Assembly (NCBI RefSeq): GCF_040807025.1
Contig: NC_090964.1
Coordinates: forward strand, 9,820,214-9,884,213
Direction of reading: 5' to 3'
DNA: 64,000 nucleotides
From: Struthio camelus
Lineage: Eukaryota; Chordata; Aves; Struthioniformes; Struthionidae
Shown here: positions 50,101-60,709 of the stretch, piece after piece
How positions within the stretch are numbered: position 1 is the stretch's first letter
Layout: each line of letters opens with the position of its first letter
The notes under the pieces: model-generated
What the model saw: only the letters and a program-made list of their open reading frames with translations
Databases searched by the model: none
What the model was told of the DNA's origin: nothing
Program-made: the position numbers and the translations under genes

Positions 50101-53100
50101 CAGGGAGATATAACAACTATTACCCAAGAGCAAAAGAATACATTTAAGACTGTCTGCAAAGAAGCCTCCACAGATGTTGCGCACACATCAAATAAGAGAA
50201 TGGGGTCACTGTGTAAATCTCAAAAGATCTTCTTAGGAAGAAGAATGAACAGGCAGGGCAGAAATGCTGCAGTATTGCAGGGGAGAAAGAAAGCTGAGAT
50301 CATAAATCAGTCCCAAATGCTGTGGGGCTCTGGGAGATCAAACATTTGTAAAGTTTTTCTGCATCATTTCACACACCACCCGGGCTGCCCTGGAATTCGC
50401 AGCAGTGTCCTTTGGCTGCTCTCCACATCCTGCTCTACAGGGTGGTGGCTCAGATCAGTCACAGCCCTACCTGGAACTGAGATTTGCAAACAAGGGAGAG
50501 AAATAATTTCTGTTAAGTTTCTAGAACAAAAACGTAACTACAGGAAAAAGCACCAGGCTTCAACAGTGCCAAATCCTAGAAACAGGGCAGAAGATATGTA
50601 AGAAACAGTGTCACAAAGCAGGATTCTTCCTCTATCACTATCACTACTAGAGGGACTTCTTTGTGTGATAAGGTCCAAAAAAGTATTTGCAGATTTAAAT
50701 ACACAAACATCATTTAATGATTCAAACGTGCCGATTTCTGTTGAGACAGATAACTAGAATTACTAGATTAACTTTTTTCATTCTGTTTTCAAAGAGGGCT
50801 TCAGATTCTCAAATACACCAAAGCTTATATTGGCATTGGTTAAATGAAACCAATTTAAACTCTACTCCAAAAATGTAAAATGTTAAAGTGTCAACTCAGA
50901 TAAGTGAGTTGCCACTAAAATACGCTGGAAACTCTACAAAATAATGCACTTAACTGCCTCAGTTCAAAACACTCAAAAGGAAACAACTCATTTTATTTTG
51001 TGGCCCTAAGAAGGTATTTTATAGGTAACACTTCTCAGCTCCGAGGCACTTCCCATTAATATCACATCTCACCTTTCCTTCTCATCTGGCAAGCGTGTTG
51101 TGTGATTATACAAGAGATAAGCATCATCGTGAGTTCAGTTTCCCCCCATCTCCCCACAGCTAGTTATCCCAGAGGAGAGAGGAAAGCACGACCAGGCAGA
51201 AGAACGGTAGCAGTCTAAGCCAGTCCTCTTTCAGCCCCAGCAATCACACTTACCTGTAGAAAGCCAGTGGCATTTGCATCACTTGATCTAGTCACATTAT
51301 TGCTTTTAGGACGGAATGGGCTTTTGGGTTTCTGCCCTCTTGAATTCTGTCCCGTTTTAAGCGAGTCTTTCTCTTGATTTGGATGGCCTTCGGGATCAGG
51401 CTTGTCCTGCACTAAAGACCTAAGTACTTGTTGATCTTCAAATTCTGTTTCACTTCGGCTTCTTCTGGATTTACTCTCTCGATGTCTGGCTGGCTCGCCA
51501 GCCGCAGTCTCACTACTGGGGATGGCAGCTACATTCCTTTTCAGAAGATCCACTCTGTCACTTGCCAAGTTCCATTCCTGGAAGGACCTCCGCAGTCTTT
51601 TTTTGCCTTGGACAGGGATGCCCCAGTCCAACCACTTGTGAAGCCAAGTCTTTGCATCATTTTCTGTTCGATACTTTAAGAAGTGCTCTGTGCTTTTTGG
51701 TTTCCTTAAAAATACCAAAACAGAGTCAGAGGAGCCAGTCCTGTTTGCCTGACACGTGCCAGGCATAGTGCAGTTCACCTGGATGCACATATTTTCCAAG
51801 AACCAAAAGGCATCACAGGTGGGGCTCTGGCAGCAAGCAGTCTGACAGGACTGTACAGTATGAAATCCTTCCAGAAGCCGTAAATGGCCATCTTCCCACG
51901 ATCTCAGACGGCCACCAAATAAGATCTTCCCTAGCTGGCATTTAGATCTGTTCCAATTTGCATCTGAGAAAGGGAAAGGAAAGAGAAATAAAGAAAATTC
52001 TCAATTCTTTAAAGCAGTGCACAATAAATCCCCATCACTATTGTCAAGGTGACTTTAGAGCGCTGGAGTGACGTGGGGGAGAGAGCACAAACAGTGAACT
52101 GGGGGCCTTCCTTGAATCCATAGCTGGCTATACTATCTAGCACTTGCATATGACTTTAAGCAACAATCCACTATCTGGATTTCAGTTTTCCCGCTTATCA
52201 ACAGGGCCATTGCCCAAATTTGAGAGTAATGAGGCAATGATTGCTAATGAGGCAATCTTGTAGAGCTCTTGAAAGCATAGAAATGAAAAGAAATCTTAGC
52301 TGTCGCTTTTGCGGCCAAAACTTGGTTTCTCAACTTGCAGGCCCATCTCATTTGATACATAAGTTGTCCTCTTAGGACACAAACCCTCTCTAGCAGGTAG
52401 GGAACACATCACTTTCAGCACCTCAACTATAAAATCAAGTTTTATAGGAAGGCCACTTGTATAGCTGAAACATCCCACTCAAAGCTTGATTTTTCTACAG
52501 ACTATACAACAAAAGAAGTCAAAAGCGAATTCTGTTTTGGAGAAGACTAATGCATAGACTGAACAGCGAGGCCAAGGTTCCCAGCAAGTTAAGAGCCAGA
52601 AATTGAACCTGGGAGTCCCAAGTCCAATTTTTTATTCTAACTCCTAGATAGCACTGCCTCTCAGCTCTGCTGCCTGTATTTTCCTTGAAGTAGAACTTCA
52701 GAATAAATGGCCCTGGCTTGTTTAAGAGTATTATAAAGCCACTTTTCTCTCCCATGCTGAATGAGGTCAATGCCAATTACTTTGGCTGAAGTTCCTCCAT
52801 TTGAGTCAAAGAAGTCATTACATCTTCTAGAACAGTGGTCTGCAAGGCCTATTGTCCCCACCTGCTTTGCTATGGTACTTTGTTTAACAGAAATCATCTG
52901 TCAAATATTTTATTAAAGAGTCAAGTTACTTCAGATCTCACATCAGGGTAAAGAAGCAACTGCTTTGCATACAGATTTTTTTTTTTTTAAGCATGAAAAA
53001 TTAGAGTGCTTGCACGGATCAATGGATTAAAAGGCTTCCAAAATTCAGAGCTCTGCAGATTAAGGACTCTCTAAAAATAGACTAATGACCTATGGAACTG

Positions 53101-56100
53101 CTACCCTGTGCTGTGTTCAGCATCCAAGGGGTAATAGGTCACTGGAAGATTACTTTACAAACTATGTCACCGGACTCTGAGTTGTGCAGCTGGAGACTAT
53201 GTTCCAGAATTGGCTCCCCGCCTGTTAGGAAGGGATGTCTTTAACACAACAGAAAATGAAAACTTTGTTCTTCGTTAAAAAAAAAAGTCTGAATCTAAAT
53301 TATAATACTCTGATCCCTGTTTCTCCACAGCATATAAATAGAAGTTGAGTAACATACTACTATTTCAGTAATTTGAATGAATTCAGAACTCATGTTGCAT
53401 TATACCCAGTGACATTCACTACAGTTGAAGCTAAACAAATTAAGCAGGTGTGGAAGAAGAGCCTACTGATCTCTGTCTCTCTCTTCCCTACAAAGAATTC
53501 CCATCCCACTTCTTTCACTCCCAAATTACAAACACATTAAAGACGGGGCATACGTTCAGCACAGGAGAAAGGCCACAAAAGTCTCCAGATCATCATCTAT
53601 CGATTAGAAGTAATTTGGTGATGGCACTGCAGGGTGTTTTATGATTCTTGAAATAAGAGTATGCAAGGTCCCCACTACCCCACATATGATCGACACCGCA
53701 GCTGAGCCGGGGTAGGCTTAAGCAGCACGAAGTTTTCTAAATGCCAAACACTGAACAGACACCAGTGCAGAGGGGAAACAGATTTTTCTGATCAAGTCTG
53801 GAGGTCACAAGCAGTGGTCAAGCTAAACTAACACCAGTCCTGCAAAACTATCTGAGAATATAGCAATGTAGGTGAATGTAGGTCTCCTCCATTCTAGCTA
53901 TTTTAGGCCACTTTAAGCATTCAGCTTCAGGACTTTAAACTCCTGCTGTAGAGAGACATATCTCATCCTGTTGAAAAGGCAAGGAACTCTGACTCTCTGA
54001 ATCACAGCTAACACCTGACATTGGGGATACAAAGGTACTGTGACTTTTCCCTTCCTCTTGCACCATCCCCAGCACCCCCTGGATAATCTTGTTTGATGAG
54101 AAAAGGTGAGCAGTGAAAAAAAGGGACATATTTCTTTGCAATTCAGTTATCCCAAACACCACAATATGTGTAACTCAGGTTTTTTACTAATAATCAATAA
54201 AGGAATCCAACCACGACGACTCCCTCAGACCCAGAACAGATTAGCTTGTTTAAAATGAAAAGTGACAGTCAAATTCACGTACCTTTTGCGTAGAATCTCT
54301 TGCTACACCAGCAAAAATTTCAACCCAAAATGGGAACTCATACCCCCATGAAGGAGAGTTTGGTTTTGAGACATCAGAAAGGAGGAAGCAGAAGTTTTAT
54401 TTATAGCTCATGTGTGAGGCCAGCTCAGCAAAGGCAGTCTGCAAACAGAGGGCTACAGAGTGCCAGCATCAGCTGCCACAGAACGCACTTGAGATGTGTG
54501 ACCTCGCCACTGGGGACCCGTGCGCTCAGTGGGTTTCTGAACCCACAACTGCAAGGAGGGATGAAAAGCTTTTCACTCAAGAAAAGTCCAAATGCAATGT
54601 CTACATGAAACATTGCAGGTGCTCAACAGAAAGAGAAGCTCACGACAGCACCTTTAAAACCAGCACCATCCTTGTCACACTTCATCAACATAGAGCCCTT
54701 CCTTCGAGAGCAAGAAGTGGCAGCCTGCCTGCCCAGGGCCAACAGCTGACCTCATTACACTCTGAAGTGCTTGGCCTGAGAGTCACCCTGGGATGACACT
54801 GTGCACACAGGCAGGGACAGGCAGCTGGCACTAACCTGACGGGTCTGGAGTTGGGACAGAGTACAGGGAATGTATACACACACAAAGATTGGACTTTGGG
54901 AAACAAGTTACAAATGGAAGGATAATGCTGTTGCTGTGAATTTCAGAAGGATCTTATCCATTGAGTCAATTTAGTCTAAAAATTCACTTTCTTTTAAAGG
55001 TGAAGCACTGTCTCTAATGAACCCTGTGTGAAAGAGAAATACGCTACCCTGCTGTCCACATCTCTAACATTCTTCCTCCTCCTTGACAAATGCTCATCCA
55101 TGCCTCCTCAGATGTCAGCCCTGGCTCATACATACCATACTAATTAAAGCTTGATACAGAGCCCAGTGAAATTCTTTGGGGGCTTTCTAACAGCAGACTT
55201 GGAAGTAAGCACAAAATGGGGCACACTTTAAAAAAAAAAAAAAAAGTACTCCCAGGGAAGACATCCGCTCTGAAAAATCCCTACATATACAAGTGTTAAA
55301 TGTACTCATCTAAAATCTCAAACCTGAATCACTGTAGGCATCTCCTAGGTGTAACAGAGCCATGCCTACTGTTAAATCAAGGCGCACAGATTTAAATTGC
55401 ACTTAGTCCAGATTTCATTTCTAAAGCTCTGCTAATGCTCACCTAGAACATGTTTATTTGAAACAAACCAAGATGGTTTCTGAAGTGCTGTATATGGATA
55501 GCTTAAAAATGAAATCACAGAAACAAGAGAAGTTAATATGCAAGTCATAATATGCTAGCACAGCACTATAGATGTATTTTTTTCACCCACCATACTAATT
55601 TTCATCTACGCAATTCCTGTGGTCTTTGGTGGGCATCACAGATCCACACAACTCTATTTAAAGGGCCATGGCAGAAAGCAAGTCTACACCTGTGTTGCAT
55701 CTCTGGTCTGCCAGGAAAATTCACCTGGCCTGTTTACACCACACTTCTTTCTGTCCTGCAGGAACACGCTACTGGCTGAAATAATTGTTCTGATGAAAAG
55801 CCACCAACTGCTACTTGTAGTCTTCCAGCAGGACCTTCACTAGGTGGACATGTACCTGTAGCAAACGAAAAAAGGCAGCTGTGACTACAGCCAGAGCTAC
55901 TAATTCAGCCCAGACCCAACTTTGACTGCTCCAGATCTTAAAAAACAAAACAAAACAAAACCATACATGGGGGTGGGGGAGGAAGGTTCACTAGAACCAT
56001 TAATGCAGCCATCTCCTAGCTGCCTTCTCCAAGAGAGCAGACAGGCATCGCATAGGGCAGGACAGAAGACTGAGCAGCAGCTCTACTTACTATACACAAT

Positions 56101-58505
56101 GTTGGGCATATGACAAGTCAGAGTCACGGCCCTTCGCTGCTATTAAAATAAGCTACATAGCAGAGCAGGAGGAATTGGGCACTACTGGTATAACGCAACA
56201 TTTGTGGAAAGCTATAAGACAGAGCCACAAACAATCTGTTCAGTCTCTTCTACTTCCTGGTGCTGGACGCTATGCAACAGTGCACAGGATCTTCCGGATT
56301 GGTCAGGCTAGCAGAGCAGCAAATCTAGACACTGACAGCATCAGTGCCAGCACCTTCAGAGCAAAGCATAAGAAACCTCCCAGGAGGAATGTCCCTGAGG
56401 ACAAGTTTTCTCCTAAACCCCAGCAGCCTACCCAGCTTACACAATAAAAATCACCTGACTGTTACAAACTGTGCATACTCAGCCATTTCCAAACAGCTTA
56501 TTTATTTTAGTATATCAACAGATAAAATGCTGCCCTTCTCAACTTGCAGAGTTCCTGTTCCTGCTGAACAGTAGGTGAATGAAAGGGTTAAGTACAGTTT
56601 CTATGAATGAGCTCAGGTTCACAAGCTTATTTTGGCAGTTAATCTGATATCAATAGGCATTAATGATTAAAGGCTCGACTGTATAGGCTTTTTCTAATCT
56701 GTTACGTGCAACCAATTATGTCAATATAGTTCCTCTTATGTAAGTCTGCATGATTGCACCGATTTCTAAATAACCATGATTCCTCTTCAGTTTAACTCTG
56801 CTGGATAAGTGACTCAGATGAAAACCAAAAGAACATGGACTCCAGCGTGGAAAAAGATCCACGTAAGCAGAGCTATGTCACAAATAATTATATTTGTTTC
56901 TATACACACATCAGCCTCCATGGTTCTAACTCTCCCAAGTATACAAGCCCTCAAATGCTGTAGCGCTGTATGGAACACCCTGTTAGCACAACATATGATC
57001 TGCAGCTCTTGCTCTAGGCTTCTGAAATATTACTAAAGACAGGAAACACTAAGCAGGAAGTCCAGTTCACAAGGAAACATGCAATCCATCAGATACACCA
57101 ACAAAACACTAAGTACCGAGCACACTTTGCTAAGAACAGAAATATAAATGCATCTTTCCAGGTTCTAAATCAGTAGATTAAGGTCACACAACTGATTAGC
57201 TTAATCAAATCTACCACTTGGTAAGTATCCAGGAAAGCCCAGTGAAACAGGGACTCTGTAGCAGCCTACAACACATCCACCCATGGAGAGAAAAGAATAG
57301 GAAAAAAAAAAGAAAAAATAAAGTAAAATCTGCTTTTCATATCATGCTAACATTAAGATGTGGCAACCTTCCAGCAAGGTCAAAGCAGTCGGCAGCTGTC
57401 ACACAGGTTAATTATATATCGAAGTCACCACTGTCTCAAACCTATAGTTCACCACAATTTGAACAAAACCAAAACACACAGTATAAACTTTCTTATCTTC
57501 ACTAACATTTGGTAAGTGCTAGGTACACACACGGGAAGAACACATCATCATCTTCGTAAATATTTGGCCCCAAAAGCACTCACAGGAACTTAACACTTCT
57601 GTCTGAAAAGTCAGACTCTGAACCTTTTTAATACAAAACCAAAAAGAAACAAAAAAAAAAATCCATCATATGAAAATGTCCATACAAGTCACCAATCTGG
57701 TTATTTACTTGGGCAGGAGGATGGTTGCTCAAATTTGGACAGGAAATAAATACCAAGCACAACAATTATGCGTAGGTAAATTCAGATTATTGATACACTG
57801 TGTTTGTGGGGAAGTCTTTAATATTAGACTGCTGGAAAACACTCTTGGCTTCTCAAACAAGTTCAAGTATTCCTTAGATGAAATTATTTTCCCAGAATAT
57901 CGCTTATTCCTTTTGCAAAAAAAAAAAAAAAAAAGAAAACAGATTCTCAGCTGAGCTTTATGCAATGCAGGCAAATGCCTGAGAGCAAACACGAAGCACG
58001 AAGAACCCCAACATTAGCTGTATGGAACAGACAGACACTTTACTGCAGACACACTGGTGCTGGCTACTTTGTATTCACAATAGCAGATGGCTATTAGAAT
58101 GATACAGTGTTATAAAAAGTCCCCTCATCTCTTCACTACCTAGTGTTTTGGATACACTACCTTTTTGATAGCTTATTCAGTAACAAACTGCCAAGATTAT
58201 TTTACCAGCTACTCTGCCTAACAGCTAATAATTTCACCTTCTTTTCTGAATATTTTTATTAAATGAGAAGGATAAACCTTCTTTTCTGAATATTTTTATT
58301 AAATGAGAAGGATAAATATAAATAAAAATAGAGATACAGTCCCAGGGAGAACAGAAAAGTCACCTGTTGAGGAGCACAAGGCACACAGGCAAGCACATAA
58401 GTAGAACAGGTGCAGACTTCCCAGATGCCTCGCAGGTTTTCCCAGGCAGTATTGTGATAAAAACCGATTGCCGATGCTGAACTTGACTTCCAACTTTTTC
58501 TCCAT
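28972..58505 (-). CDS. KIAA0319L: KIAA0319L (AAVR), complete coding region, 20 exons, 1125 aa
   Basis: Type I membrane glycoprotein of Golgi and endosomes, paralog of the dyslexia-associated KIAA0319 and known as the host receptor used by adeno-associated viruses. Coding exons from the start: 58505-58364, 51963-51254, 45918-45630, 43487-43386, 42526-42429, 41244-41157, 40051-39959, 39295-39163, 37644-37416, 36379-36256, 35678-35546, 35369-35221, 34888-34737, 34528-34390, 33822-33663, 32647-32505, 31128-31006, 30461-30371, 30015-29924, 29159-28972. All have GT-AG borders and phases agree throughout; the sum is 3378 bp. Order: signal/anchor segment, MANEC domain, Ser/Thr-rich linker, five PKD domains, cysteine-rich segment, one membrane helix, basic cytoplasmic tail. 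Human protein is 1049 residues as I remember; the extra length lies mainly in the second and third coding exons. No frameshift or premature stop is seen. Confidence 0.96.
29924..30461 (-). CDS. KIAA0319L: KIAA0319L transmembrane segment and start of cytoplasmic tail (two exons)
   Basis: Exons 30461-30371 and 30015-29924. The first gives the membrane helix [20 protein letters not shown] then SWMVICCCK, with juxtamembrane cysteines that could be palmitoylated. The second gives the basic stop-transfer region [20 protein letters not shown]. Confidence 0.93.
31006..33822 (-). CDS. KIAA0319L: KIAA0319L membrane-proximal region with cysteine motif (three exons)
   Basis: Exons 33822-33663, 32647-32505 and 31128-31006 encode residues about 861-1002. 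First part: [18 protein letters not shown] and [14 protein letters not shown], a conserved alpha-beta segment. The last exon carries the six-cysteine motif [20 protein letters not shown] followed by DPFWMENF. Confidence 0.93.
33100..33200 (+). repeat. MIR-like SINE fragment (intronic)
   Basis: tgctgacttgctacatgact followed by aagcaagttgcttagatctt resembles the tRNA-unrelated core of MIR. Old and diverged; boundaries approximate. Confidence 0.35.
34156..34367 (-). repeat. CR1 LINE 3' end, minus orientation
   Basis: Starts with cacagaatcacagaatggtt, the reverse complement of the CR1 terminal octamer repeats, then ttggaagggacctctggaga, tagtccaacctccctgctca and the block ending in cagtgaagaag. 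Well preserved, 5'-truncated, inserted in a KIAA0319L intron in the same direction as the gene. CR1 in this form is the hallmark of bird genomes. Confidence 0.95.
34390..34888 (-). CDS. KIAA0319L: KIAA0319L PKD domain 5 (two exons)
   Basis: Exons 34888-34737 and 34528-34390 encode residues about 764-860: [34 protein letters not shown], then [20 protein letters not shown] and ERTTVEVKP. The donor of the second exon lies only about 23 bp from the CR1 insertion. Confidence 0.94.
35221..35678 (-). CDS. KIAA0319L: KIAA0319L PKD domain 4 (two exons)
   Basis: Exons 35678-35546 and 35369-35221 encode residues about 670-763: [34 protein letters not shown], then [20 protein letters not shown] and [10 protein letters not shown]. 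Very close to human as I remember it. Confidence 0.94.
36256..36379 (-). CDS. KIAA0319L: KIAA0319L end of PKD domain 3
   Basis: Encodes residues about 629-669, with the closing strands [20 protein letters not shown] and EVTVIVQP. Acceptor after ctcaaag, donor gtaagc. Confidence 0.92.
37416..40051 (-). CDS. KIAA0319L: KIAA0319L PKD domain 2 and start of PKD3 (three exons)
   Basis: Exons 40051-39959, 39295-39163 and 37644-37416 encode residues about 477-628. PKD2 runs from [12 protein letters not shown] through [19 protein letters not shown] to [17 protein letters not shown]. The long third exon then starts PKD3 with [16 protein letters not shown] and [14 protein letters not shown]. Confidence 0.93.
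41157..43487 (-). CDS. KIAA0319L: KIAA0319L PKD domain 1 (three exons)
   Basis: Exons 43487-43386, 42526-42429 and 41244-41157 encode residues about 381-476. Visible PKD features: [13 protein letters not shown], then [11 protein letters not shown] and [23 protein letters not shown]1 and PKD2 are the part contacted by AAV capsids in published work on the human protein. Confidence 0.93.
45630..45918 (-). CDS. KIAA0319L: KIAA0319L Ser/Thr/Pro-rich linker exon
   Basis: Encodes residues about 285-380, a low-complexity stalk rich in threonine, serine, proline and valine (for example [19 protein letters not shown]), likely O-glycosylated. Acceptor after tttccag, donor gtgaga; the phase agrees with both neighbours. 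Confidence 0.88.
45919..51253 (-). other. KIAA0319L intron
   Basis: 5.3 kb intron between the MANEC exon and the Ser/Thr linker exon. It contains a possible MIR-like fragment around 48.17-48.30 kb. I see no other coding exon or RNA gene. Confidence 0.7.
51254..51963 (-). CDS. KIAA0319L: KIAA0319L exon with MANEC domain
   Basis: The 710-bp exon encodes residues about 48-284. Its first third is the cysteine-rich MANEC/MANSC domain: cysteines in SKCQLGK, SCQTACC, SPTCDAF, MCIQVNC and GTCQAN. The rest is a polar, charged region ([15 protein letters not shown]) without recognised fold, ending with possible N-glycosylation sites (NVT, NAT). Human is shorter here. Confidence 0.93.
52140..52270 (+). 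repeat. MIR-like SINE fragment (intronic)
   Basis: tatgactttaagcaacaatc, then ctggatttcagttttcccgc, resembles the MIR core. Diverged. Confidence 0.4.
52560..52660 (-). repeat. SINE-like fragment (intronic)
   Basis: gagccagaaattgaacctgg then gagtcccaagtccaa resembles the tRNA-derived head of a MIR-type SINE in reverse, with its box-B-like ttgaacctgg. Diverged. Confidence 0.4.
58236..58315. repeat. Exact tandem duplication of 40 bp
   Basis: The unit 58236-58275 is repeated base for base at 58276-58315 (it begins accttcttttctgaatattt and ends aaatgagaaggataa). It lies about 50 bp inside the intron after the KIAA0319L first coding exon. Confidence 0.97.
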
Positions 58506-58530
58506 GGCCTTTGTGGGTAGCAACAGGGCT
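58364..58530 (-). CDS. KIAA0319L: KIAA0319L first coding exon: start and signal segment
   Basis: Acceptor after gtttctag; ATG at 58505-58503, preceded by GGCC; donor gtgact. It encodes MEKKLEVKF at the start and a hydrophobic stretch, [20 protein letters not shown], at about residues 28-47, the signal sequence. This is the first ATG in the exon and matches the human start. Confidence 0.9.
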
Positions 58531-59399
58531 CTAGAAACACATAAGAAAGAGAAAACACGTATCAGCAATTGGTATGTTTTTGCAAGGACCCAGCCAACAA
58601 AGTGATGAGCACGGAACATTTGTGCAGGAAAGGGAATGTCTAATCTTATCTGCTGTGACTTAGTCCAACTGCTGCTAAGGAACTATCAGTATTGCAACAC
58701 TGAAATGAAACCTGAAGTAGCAAAGTTTCCAGCTGTTCAACTGCAGCACACGACCATCTCAGCCCCATGATCTCCCCTCCAGACCACACCACTTCTGCAG
58801 ATGGAGCACTAACCGCAAAACATCTAGTACCGTAACACACTGAATTTCAGAGATGCATTCGGGAAACTTCAGTTTCGAATACGCCATGGGCAAGAGGTAC
58901 CCAGTTGGCTCTGCTAGCATAAGACAGACACTGACAAACCCAGTACAGCTGCTGGGCGATGTCATCAGCTGCACGTCAGTGCTGGCTGGTACCAACCAGA
59001 AACAAAGAGAGAAAAGAACACAGCAACGCGGAGAAACAAGCAGCTAAAGAGCTATTTTGCCCTATATTTCGCTCTGCAGGGCACACATGAGGACAGCACT
59101 GATGATCGTTCTCAGCGTTTCTAACCCTGATGTGAAACCCAAGCCAGCTAAAGGAGCGCTCAGATTCCTCTGCGGAATGCATGACAGGAAAACAAAGTGT
59201 TACAAGAAATAAACACTTCCCGTTTTTCAAGGAGTAGTGGAGCATCATTAGGCACAAGGAATTAGATCGGCCGTTTCTGAAGAATCAACGGGGAACGTTA
59301 TCGGAGGTCTGATTACTAGTCTACCGTTTAAAAACCCTTTTTCTGTAACGAGAGAACGGGCTCAAGCCCCGGGCAGCGAACAGCGGGAACAGCAGGCTA

Positions 59400-60130
59400 C
59401 GCTGACGCCCGCAAGAGACGCGAAAAGCAAATTCCACGGGGCTCGGCGGGGAATAAAGCAAAGCCGCGGGCGTCTGGCCCACGCGTGGCTACGGAAACCG
59501 CCCGCGCCCAACTCCTCCGGTTTGTCGCCACCTATTCAAACGAACCCGACGCCCAGCGAGGCGGGAGCGGCCGGCGGGGCCTGCCCGGGCCGCGGCGGGG
59601 CGAGGGCGGCGGCGGCACGTACCAGGGGTGCGCGGTGAGGCGGGCGGGGCTGCTGGCGGGCGGCAGGGGGCGGGCGGCGGGGCCGGGGCTCCAGCGCGCC
59701 GGGCCGGGGGGCGGCGCGGCCTCCTGCGCCGCGGCCATGGGGGCGGCTGGCGGCGGCGGGCGCCCGCTCACCTCTCACCCGGAAGCGCACCGCCGCCCCT
59801 CCGGAAGCGGAAGTGACTCTGCCGGCGCCGCCCCGCCCGCCTCCTGCCAGTGTCGGTGCTCCCGCCGCGAGCCGGCTGCCGCCTCCCGCCAGAGCCGCGG
59901 CCACGGGCCACGCGGCGCCGCCGCCGCCGCCTCTCCCACAGCGACCGGGCGAGGGCGGCGCGGCACCGCCGCCGGCGAGCTGCCCACACGCCGCGCGGGG
60001 GCGGCGGCGGCTTCGGTGACCGCCTAAGACCGCGGTAGGCGATTGGCCGGCGCCGAGCGCGCGGCCCGCGGATTGGCTGGGAGGCGGGGCGAGGCCCGCG
60101 TGCTCCGTGCCCGAGCGGCGGCGGAGGCCG
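59400..60130. promoter_or_regulatory. Bidirectional CpG-island promoter of KIAA0319L and NCDN
   Basis: CpG-dense DNA between the divergent genes. Visible sites: ETS-type CCGGAAGC (59778-59785) and CCGGAAGCGGAAGTG (59801-59815), and two inverted CCAAT boxes, ATTGG, at 60042-60046 and 60072-60076. No TATA box. These are usual for divergent housekeeping promoters. Which site serves which gene is not resolved. Confidence 0.75.
59623..59800 (-). other. KIAA0319L: KIAA0319L non-coding exon 1 (start inferred)
   Basis: A donor CCCTG then gtacgt at 59623/59622 on the minus strand lies in the CpG island upstream of the first coding exon, and that coding exon begins with an acceptor before its ATG. The 5' end of this exon is not determined. 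Confidence 0.5.
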
Positions 60131-60695
60131 GGGCAGGGGCCGGGATCGGGAACCCATTTTAACCGTATGATCTCTCTCTTTATCAAAGTGCTGATCTGAA
60201 ATAATTTCCTTTCCTTAGTGCTAGCGTAGGATTCCAGGTATAAAGCTACAGGCCCCTGCAATATCAGATCCAACTATGTCTTCCAAAGCAATCAGTCATA
60301 AGACGTCAGACGCTATTTGAAACCTCAAGTTTCAAAACAAGATCCCTGCTGCATGTAGTAGAATGAGTCCTTGATGTCTGCAGCCAACTATTTTTGCAGC
60401 TGATTATATGTGTAGCAGCTTGTATGGCTACAGATCTTATTTACTAACCATAAATAATGCAGTTCATCTTAAAATCTAACTACTAGTGTTGATTCCTCAG
60501 TCTCCTTTCAGCAAGGACGTTTTCAGGAAGGCACACGTTGAGTAGAGGAGCATTTCTTATTAATATAATTGAATATCTCCTAATTCTCTATGTAGGGGCT
60601 AGGGAAGAGCAGAGGATATGCTCATTTTTCACTGCAGCTCTTTTATCTTCCCATCTATTTCTGTTTTGCTAAACGCTGGCTTTCTGCATTTGCAG
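60131..60695 (+). other. NCDN: NCDN 5' region: probable first exon and first intron
   Basis: Sequence falls from GC-rich to AT-rich across this stretch. The acceptor tttctgcatttgcag at 60695 shows that an exon lies upstream. A possible donor is TCCAG, then gtataa, near 60238, but other donors in the CpG island are equally likely. Confidence 0.5.
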
Positions 60696-60709
60696 CTGAA
60701 CTGATCACC

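Larger units (their letters stand above)
51964..58363 (-). other. KIAA0319L intron
   Basis: 6.4 kb intron between the signal exon and the MANEC exon. It contains MIR-like fragments near 52.14-52.27 and 52.56-52.66 kb, an (AAAAC)n run near 55.94 kb, A-runs and a 40-bp tandem duplication near the donor. No other exon seen. Confidence 0.7.
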
